The position numbers and the translations under genes are program-made. Shown here piece after piece: positions 58,579-64,000 of a DNA stretch of 64,000 nucleotides (the first letter of the stretch is position 1; each line of letters begins with the position of its first letter). Location of the stretch: contig NC_049992.1 of assembly GCF_000003815.2 (NCBI RefSeq), forward strand, positions 18,983,707 to 19,047,706, read 5' to 3'. The notes below the pieces were generated by a model. That model was not told the origin of the DNA. It was given only the letters and a program-made list of their open reading frames with translations, and did not search any database. Source of the stretch: Branchiostoma floridae (Eukaryota > Chordata > Leptocardii > Amphioxiformes > Branchiostomatidae).

Positions 58579-59533
58579 TTAACCCTATTCAGACCGGGGG
58601 GGGGGCTTTTGAGGCCTGCGCCAACTTCGATGTCCTAAAACGCCAGAACGCCTTACGCTAAAGCCACCAAATTTGGTGAGTTTTCCTAAAATATTGTTGG
58701 CAACAATTTCAAGAAGTTTGACAAATTTTCCATTTTTTCGTGTTGCCATGGCAACCGTTTGCTGACAGGCAGTTTTGCCAAAAATCACTATTTTTGGTTC
58801 TAGCAATGTATTTTTCACATTTATTTGCTATATTACTGCTATTTTGTTACATAAATAAAATTTTATATTATTAAGCATATCTTTCATAATTATATATGCA
58901 TAAATTATGCTAATTTGATGACGTCATCAGCCCAAAATCCAAGATGGCGGACCGTATGGCCAGATCAAGAATAACAAGCTAATTATCCCTTAAAATTTGT
59001 AACTACCTGGTATTTTTTCATCAAAAACCATCTAAATGAATGAATTTAGTCTATTTCCATTGCCCTTTGTGATTATTTGTTGCAAAAAAAGTAGTTTTAA
59101 AAATTCATGGTGGTGAATATAATATGGCGGAGCCTAACTCGTATCTTAAATGTGCATGACGTCATTTTATGACGTCATAATGACGTCATCGATGTTGCTA
59201 TTGGCAATACAAGTCGTAATAAACATTATTATTCTGTTATCTGCACTTGTTGTTACATTTTTGTAGTATAACTTGAATTTTTCTGAGAATACCCTTTTTT
59301 CATGGGTCCTGCCAATATAATCAAATTGATGACGTCATAATTACGTCATCTTACGTCAACGTAACGTCAAACGTCAAACACTTTTTAGATGTTATGTCGA
59401 TATCATGTCCTAAATATTTGGTGGCCGTACGGCACGTCGTTCAAGAGTTAGAGGACTTAGAAGTGGAGGGCCTCAAAAGCTCCCCCCCCCCGGTCCAGGG
59501 ATGACCAAAAAAGCCCGGTCTGAATAGGGTTAA
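58579..59533. mobile_element. TTAA-type element, most complete copy, beside gene C first exon
   Basis: It runs from TTAACCCTATTCAGACCGGG to CCCGGTCTGAATAGGGTTAA, 955 bp. The interior carries GTTGCCATGGCAACCG (58742-58757) and five or more TGACGTCA motifs (near 58919, 59157, 59172, 59182, 59330). It lies about 60 bp on the intron side of the gene C first-exon donor. There is no transposase. Confidence 0.9.
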
Positions 59534-59592
59534 GATAGTGGTGTCTGTCTTATGAACCCGAAAAGCAAAATAATTAGACATTTTATACTCAC

Positions 59593-60000
59593 CAGAGAAC
59601 TTGTATGGTGGTGGATCACAGTTCTTGCTTTATCGGGACTCAAGTCTCGGTGACACGACTGTATTTAGTTCTCGGTAGACAGAGTTCGTTTCTGATATCG
59701 GTTGACTGTAATGAATTATTCAAGACACAGGACGAACCATTTCGCAGGTGCATAAAATCGGATTTAGATGCATTGATGTCATCGCCTGTTGGTATGTTGT
59801 AAGTATAGTGAACAAAGTGCTTGTTTTTACAAATATGTACTTCAATATGACACAATTGTTATTGTTTACAGTAAAAAATGCATCTGTGGTTTATACATTC
59901 CTTCTTACTAAAACCATGAACTTGCCCTGGCACGTTTGCCAACAACATCAGACAAATGAAACGGCAGACTTCTGAATAGACATCAATACACCCACCGAGT
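59593..60000 (-). promoter_or_regulatory. Gene C non-coding first exon and promoter block (type 1)
   Basis: The exon ends at 59593 with TCTCTG|GTGAGTAT on the minus strand. The upstream block keeps TGCACCTGCGAAATGGTTCG and a GAAACGGCAG motif in place of GAAACGTCAG. Splicing to the acceptor at 53521 would make a 6.1-kb intron filled with mobile elements. Confidence 0.5.
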
Positions 60001-61260
60001 TACGTAAGGTTTCTTTATCGCAATTGGGGTTTAAGAAAAATTGGCTCAAATGCCTTGGTTTATTTTTTTTAGTCGTTTCCTGATAATGGTTTGTATTAGT
60101 TACACGATTAGTAACTTAACCACGTCGGCATTAGGCAAGTGCGAGTGCGAGTTATTATATCTCCCAAGTCCCATTTTTTTCAAAATCTCTCTGCTCGTTG
60201 AAAAAAAAAAAACATGTGAAATGTCACTTAACTCTTACATAAAAGCAAACGCAGCCATGGCCGAGACTCATCATGGTATTCTTCGTGTATTTATACATGT
60301 TTACCTCCCAACACGAGATGGGTATTTTTTTCTTGTACAATTGAAAAAGTTCTAAAATGATGGTGTGCAAACGTTAAAAAATGCTGCACATCATTAATGA
60401 GGAACTGCAAGAAAGAATAAATAAGAAAAACGTTTTTGGAGTAACAAAAATCTAGTTTACTAATGATTCCAAGTGCACAGATTGCTCGGTGACAGAGGCT
60501 TTTCAGTAAAAAGTGGACGTGCACAGCTCTATTGTTTGTAACTCAATGATATTTTAGATAAGTGTATATACGTAACAACACAACTTAGCATGATGTGAAG
60601 ATGAGATATAATAGATTGATTTTTGCAATCAGATTCACCATTTCCACACTGAACAATGCAAATGTAATTTGTTAAGAATAATGTCTGTTGTTACAAGAAG
60701 TGTGAATGTAGATGCATAACTTTGTGATGACGCGTGTAACATATAACAATACATTAGAGAATAGAGTGGTCGCCTGAATTACACACAATGGAAAGTGCAC
60801 ATGTGGTGTATGAACGCCCTTATTAGGCAATGTTGAGTTGATTACATGGATGACATCCATTGGAAACCTAAAACTGATACGAGCGTACGAATTTGAAGAA
60901 AACAAGTGCTTTTAAAAAAGCTGGCATTTTGCCAATGTTTGCGTGTGTGAACGTTTTTTTCTAGTTATTAGAATGTCATATAAATAGAACAGAGTAACTA
61001 AACCTGATATTGGCGCATGGAGAGATTCACATATGTGCCTGAGGCCTGAATCTAGATCTAGACGCCACCTGTTAAAATTTGCGTGAACTGCAGCAAATTT
61101 CACTACACTGCCTGTTTTTGAGTGAGCTCTGTTGCGGGGCTTTTTAAGTTTTTTTTTTAATTTTTATTTCTATTCGGCAAAAAAACGAAGCGGCGAATCC
61201 GTTAACCAAAGAAATAAATTGGTGTGGCCAAATGGATGTAAAAATTAGTATTTTAATGGA
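60001..61260. other. Upstream flank of gene C, paralogous to other promoters
   Basis: The stretch 60020-60500 matches 24040-24360 and 42080-42360 (GAGACTCATCATGGT, ATTTACCTCCCAACACGAG). The stretch 60650-60900 resembles 43280-43520. No gene is recognised. Confidence 0.45.
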
Positions 61261-61280
61261 TGTAAAAAAAAAAAAAAAAA

Positions 61281-61352
61281 TCTACCTCCCCGGATTCGAA
61301 CCGGGTGCATTGGTTTAGAATGCGTAAACTTTAACCACTGCGCCAGTGCGAA
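61281..61352 (-). pseudogene. tRNA-like Pol III unit with terminator run
   Basis: The minus strand has a strong A box (TGGCGCAGTGGTTAA), an anticodon stem of five perfect pairs (GCATT/AATGC) around loop CTAAACC, a 5-bp T stem with TTCGAAT, and 17 T residues downstream (61264-61280). The anticodon would be AAA. The acceptor halves do not pair and the D stem is poor, so it is more likely a tRNA pseudogene or SINE head than a working tRNA. Confidence 0.5.
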
Positions 61353-62881
61353 CATGTTGGAAAAACGCCTGTTTTAACAGGTTTAGAAATGTTTGGCATG
61401 GATTGAACATGTCCGTTCATCTCAACATCACAACGGCGACTATTCTGGCCTCAGAGCATTTTGCCGCTAAGGCGGCAAAATGCAAAAAAAACGTTCAACC
61501 AGAAAGGCTGCCCTTATAATTGTCAGCTTGTGCATATGGGCACACAAAATGCGGTATGCCAAATAGTAAACACTTGATTTCTGTTCTTTCACGTCGTTTT
61601 TGACCTTGATATAGACGTCTGCATAAAATGATCATATTATACGTATACGTATTCTTTTCCTTACATTGCAGATGTCTTGTACTATTAACAGTATGGTTGA
61701 AAAGTTTGTTTTGGAAACAGCCGAAAATTATTGCGTGCCTGTACAGTTTTTTATCAACATCAGACAAACAACACTTCAAGTTCCTGAATATTTATCATAC
61801 ATAGGTGTTACGTCGGCGAAGTTCAAGTCAGCATCTCCTTGGCACCATTGTTATTTCAAACATTGAAATAGTTCTTCTCATGCATTTTCTACTGCGTTAT
61901 GATATACATGTTTAATAATCAATGTCTCGAGTTGTTTCTTGGCCATATCTAACTAAAGAGTCGTGCGATATTTAATAGTGCAAGTCAAATGTCAACATAC
62001 GTACTATTCCCGAAAATCCATGTAAATATAAAAAAATTGCAAAATGCCATCGAACTCTTGCACAGAAACAACCTTACTTCAGACTCATTACAATATTGCT
62101 TAGCATTTTCATACGTCTTCTAGATCGAAGGTGGGTGGCTCTTTGCTAGTACAAAAAAGTGGATTCAAAAAAATGTTAGTGTGTGAGCGTAAAAAATTTA
62201 CTTGCAAAGTCTGTTTAAGAATTTATGATAAATGCACAAGTTACTTAGTTACAGAGGCTATTTAGGTAAAGACTATAAATGCACAGTCTGCTGGGTTGTG
62301 ACTAAAGTTTATCATTGTTGACATTAACAACACAAATTAGTGCGGTGTGGAAGTGAGACAGATATAGACTGTTTCACATTCATGTTTGGTGTCTTCATAC
62401 TAGAGAATGTTATTTGTGTTACTATTTAGGATGACTTAGTTTTATCAAGAAGAGTATACAAAGTAGTTTACCTTCATTTAAAATTAAATGAAGCATACTG
62501 CAACACATATAGATATTGTATATCGCCAGGGGAAGTTTCCTTGCTTATCGGTGATAGTAGTATAGATTGTTCATGAAAGAGTAAAAGGAGAATGCTCAGT
62601 AAGTATTTCATCAAAGACTTGATGGCAATCTTGGTTTTTTTATGTATCGATATACGATTAACATTATCTTACAGTAACAGTCAAAATACCTTTTGTACTT
62701 GGTGGCACATTTCTCTGAATCTTTTTCTTTGAACAAAAACATATAATGGTCCACAGAGAACATTTTATGGAACAAAAGTGGAATTCTAGGTTTTGATATC
62801 TCGTAGAATTTTAATAAATCATTATCATTTATCAAATAAATTTAAATACTGTATGTGTACTTCTAGCAGTCTTCCCCACTG
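61353..62881. other. Upstream repeats of array unit 3/4, no gene seen
   Basis: The stretch 61600-61840 matches 43640-43870 (type 2 promoter flank; ATCAGACAAACAACACTTCA). The stretches 62040-62160 and 62460-62720 match 27630-27750, 27870-28080 and 44090-44500. A frame at 61666-61866 is not conserved in the other copies. Confidence 0.45.
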
Positions 62882-62883
62882 TA

Positions 62884-63362
62884 CGAGGGGTGTTCAATAG
62901 AATGCCCCTGACCCACTTCCAGTTGTCTGAAATTTTCCATGTGTAATGATTTATATATCTATGGGTCATGTTGCAAAAAACAGCTCTGAACTAATTGTGG
63001 TTTCTGATTTACGGGTGGTAGAACTGGGTCAGGTGTGAAATGGAGCCAGTTGAGTGTCGAAACTTTTGATGATGATGCGCCATCATAAGCGTTGTACAAG
63101 GTTATATGATGGGGCATCATCACCATAAGTTTCTTTCATTTCATCAAAAGTCTAATTTGGTGTGCATCCTTGCGCGGATCACTGCTCGACACTCCAGTGG
63201 CTCCATTTCACACCTGACTCAGTTCAACCACCTGTGAATCAGAAACCACACTTAGTTCAAAGCTGTTGACCCATAAAGATATAAATCATTACACATGGAA
63301 AATTTCATCTAGATCAGACAACTGGAAGTGGGTCAGAGAAATTACTTATTGAACGCCCCTCG
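62884..63362. mobile_element. Mariner-derived foldback element (479 bp)
   Basis: It starts CGAGGGGTGTTCAATAGAAT and ends GAACGCCCCTCG with TA on both sides (62882-62883 and 63363-63364). The arms, of about 200 bp, are imperfect inverted copies. In the right arm (minus strand, from about 63207) MEPLECRAVIRARMHTKLDF resembles the first residues of a mariner transposase, which then stops. It is a non-autonomous deletion product. Confidence 0.8.
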
Positions 63363-63649
63363 TATCCCAAGGGCAATGTAAATTCCATATTAAAGAGTGT
63401 ACTACAGGTAAGGTAAGCTCCCCCCCCCCCCAAAAAAAATCGTTGTATTACCTATGATATAGGCATTCCATATTTCATTCACCTTGTATTTTCCCTGGTT
63501 TGCTTTAGATCCACGAGTGACAACTAACATTCTGCATTTAAAGGGTTTGCCACTATACCATTGTTATGTAACTTCATCTTGAATAAAAAAAACAAAGCCA
63601 GATAATGTTGACGAAGAAGGACAAGATATTTATTTTCATCTACAGTATT

Positions 63650-64000
63650 GAACAAGTAAAAGACTCTTTTGACACAAACACATTCACACCGACGTTTCGG
63701 TGACCGTAAACAACCACTGCTTCATTCACGCCTACGTTTCGGTGACCGTCTGTCACTTTCTACGTGATACATCTGACTAGTTTATTTTGTACTGCAGCAC
63801 TAGGTGTCGCTTTGTCCAGATACAAATGCTGTCACATATGTACATTGACAAAGATGTGTTTTTGTTTATAAATGCGATCCCAAACGCTTTATCCTAGTAC
63901 ATGAACTAACGCAATCTATCGTCGTGTAAAAGTGACACTGGAATGAAATGTGTTTTACAATCAGGTTCGGCGTCTTCATGCTAAATAATTCTATTTGTTT
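63650..64000. repeat. Unit-boundary repeat block at start of array unit 4
   Basis: GACGTTTCGGTGACCGTAAA and then CTACGTTTCGGTGACCGTC form a short tandem, as at 5.15 kb, followed by CACTAGGTGTCGCTTTG and GCGATCCCAAACGC. This suggests that the array continues beyond the window. Confidence 0.7.

Noticed and set aside
61666-61866. 66-codon ORF in promoter-like flank
   Set aside because: The matching region at 43.7-43.87 kb has a different frame structure, so it is unlikely to be coding.

Overview
The window reads as invertebrate deuterostome nuclear DNA, most likely amphioxus (Branchiostoma). It is AT-rich and intron-rich with short exons bounded by GT-AG sites, and it is crowded with LINE fragments, miniature inverted-repeat elements and short tandem repeats. 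The amphioxus guess rests on recalled family features (a type II membrane lectin with an NPMYVPNVP-like cytoplasmic tail), not on a database match. There is no bacterial, plasmid or CRISPR content.

The only convincing cellular genes are three paralogues on the minus strand, called A (about 11.7-19.7 kb), B (34.2-41.7 kb) and C (50.7-59.7 kb). Each has a non-coding first exon ending in a GTGAGTAC donor, a long acidic exon starting MAEDII and carrying NPXY motifs, a 113-nt transmembrane exon, a repetitive NTT-rich stalk exon, and an extracellular-domain exon. Every predicted junction agrees in phase (1, 0, 1). The outermost domain differs: A and B carry a discoidin-like F5/8 type C domain, while C carries a C-type lectin domain with EPN and WND motifs. 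The array therefore looks like type II endocytic or signalling receptors that share tail, membrane anchor and stalk but have exchanged the ligand-binding module.

The array grew by segmental duplication. A repeat block containing TTCGGTGACCG marks the start of each unit near 5.1, 30.9, 46.0 and 63.7 kb. First-exon/promoter blocks recur upstream of each gene (19.6, 22.7, 23.6, 26.0, 41.6, 43.2, 59.6 kb). The promoter region of A was duplicated again in tandem (19.5-26.7 kb), and later insertions in one copy can be dated against empty sites in the other. A small ORF with a signal peptide and a near-perfect Kozak context (33046-33219, minus) lies downstream of B. A broken counterpart lies downstream of C.

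Most of the rest is mobile DNA. TTAA-flanked elements with CCCTAT or CCCTCAT ends (piggyBac-like non-autonomous type) recur at least nine times, several inside the receptor introns. Other elements are a 679-695 bp TA-flanked element in three copies, a 1242-bp element with 50-bp inverted repeats inserted in a LINE, Tc1/mariner and mariner relics, a hAT-like element, and four LINE remnants. No intact mobile-element gene was found.
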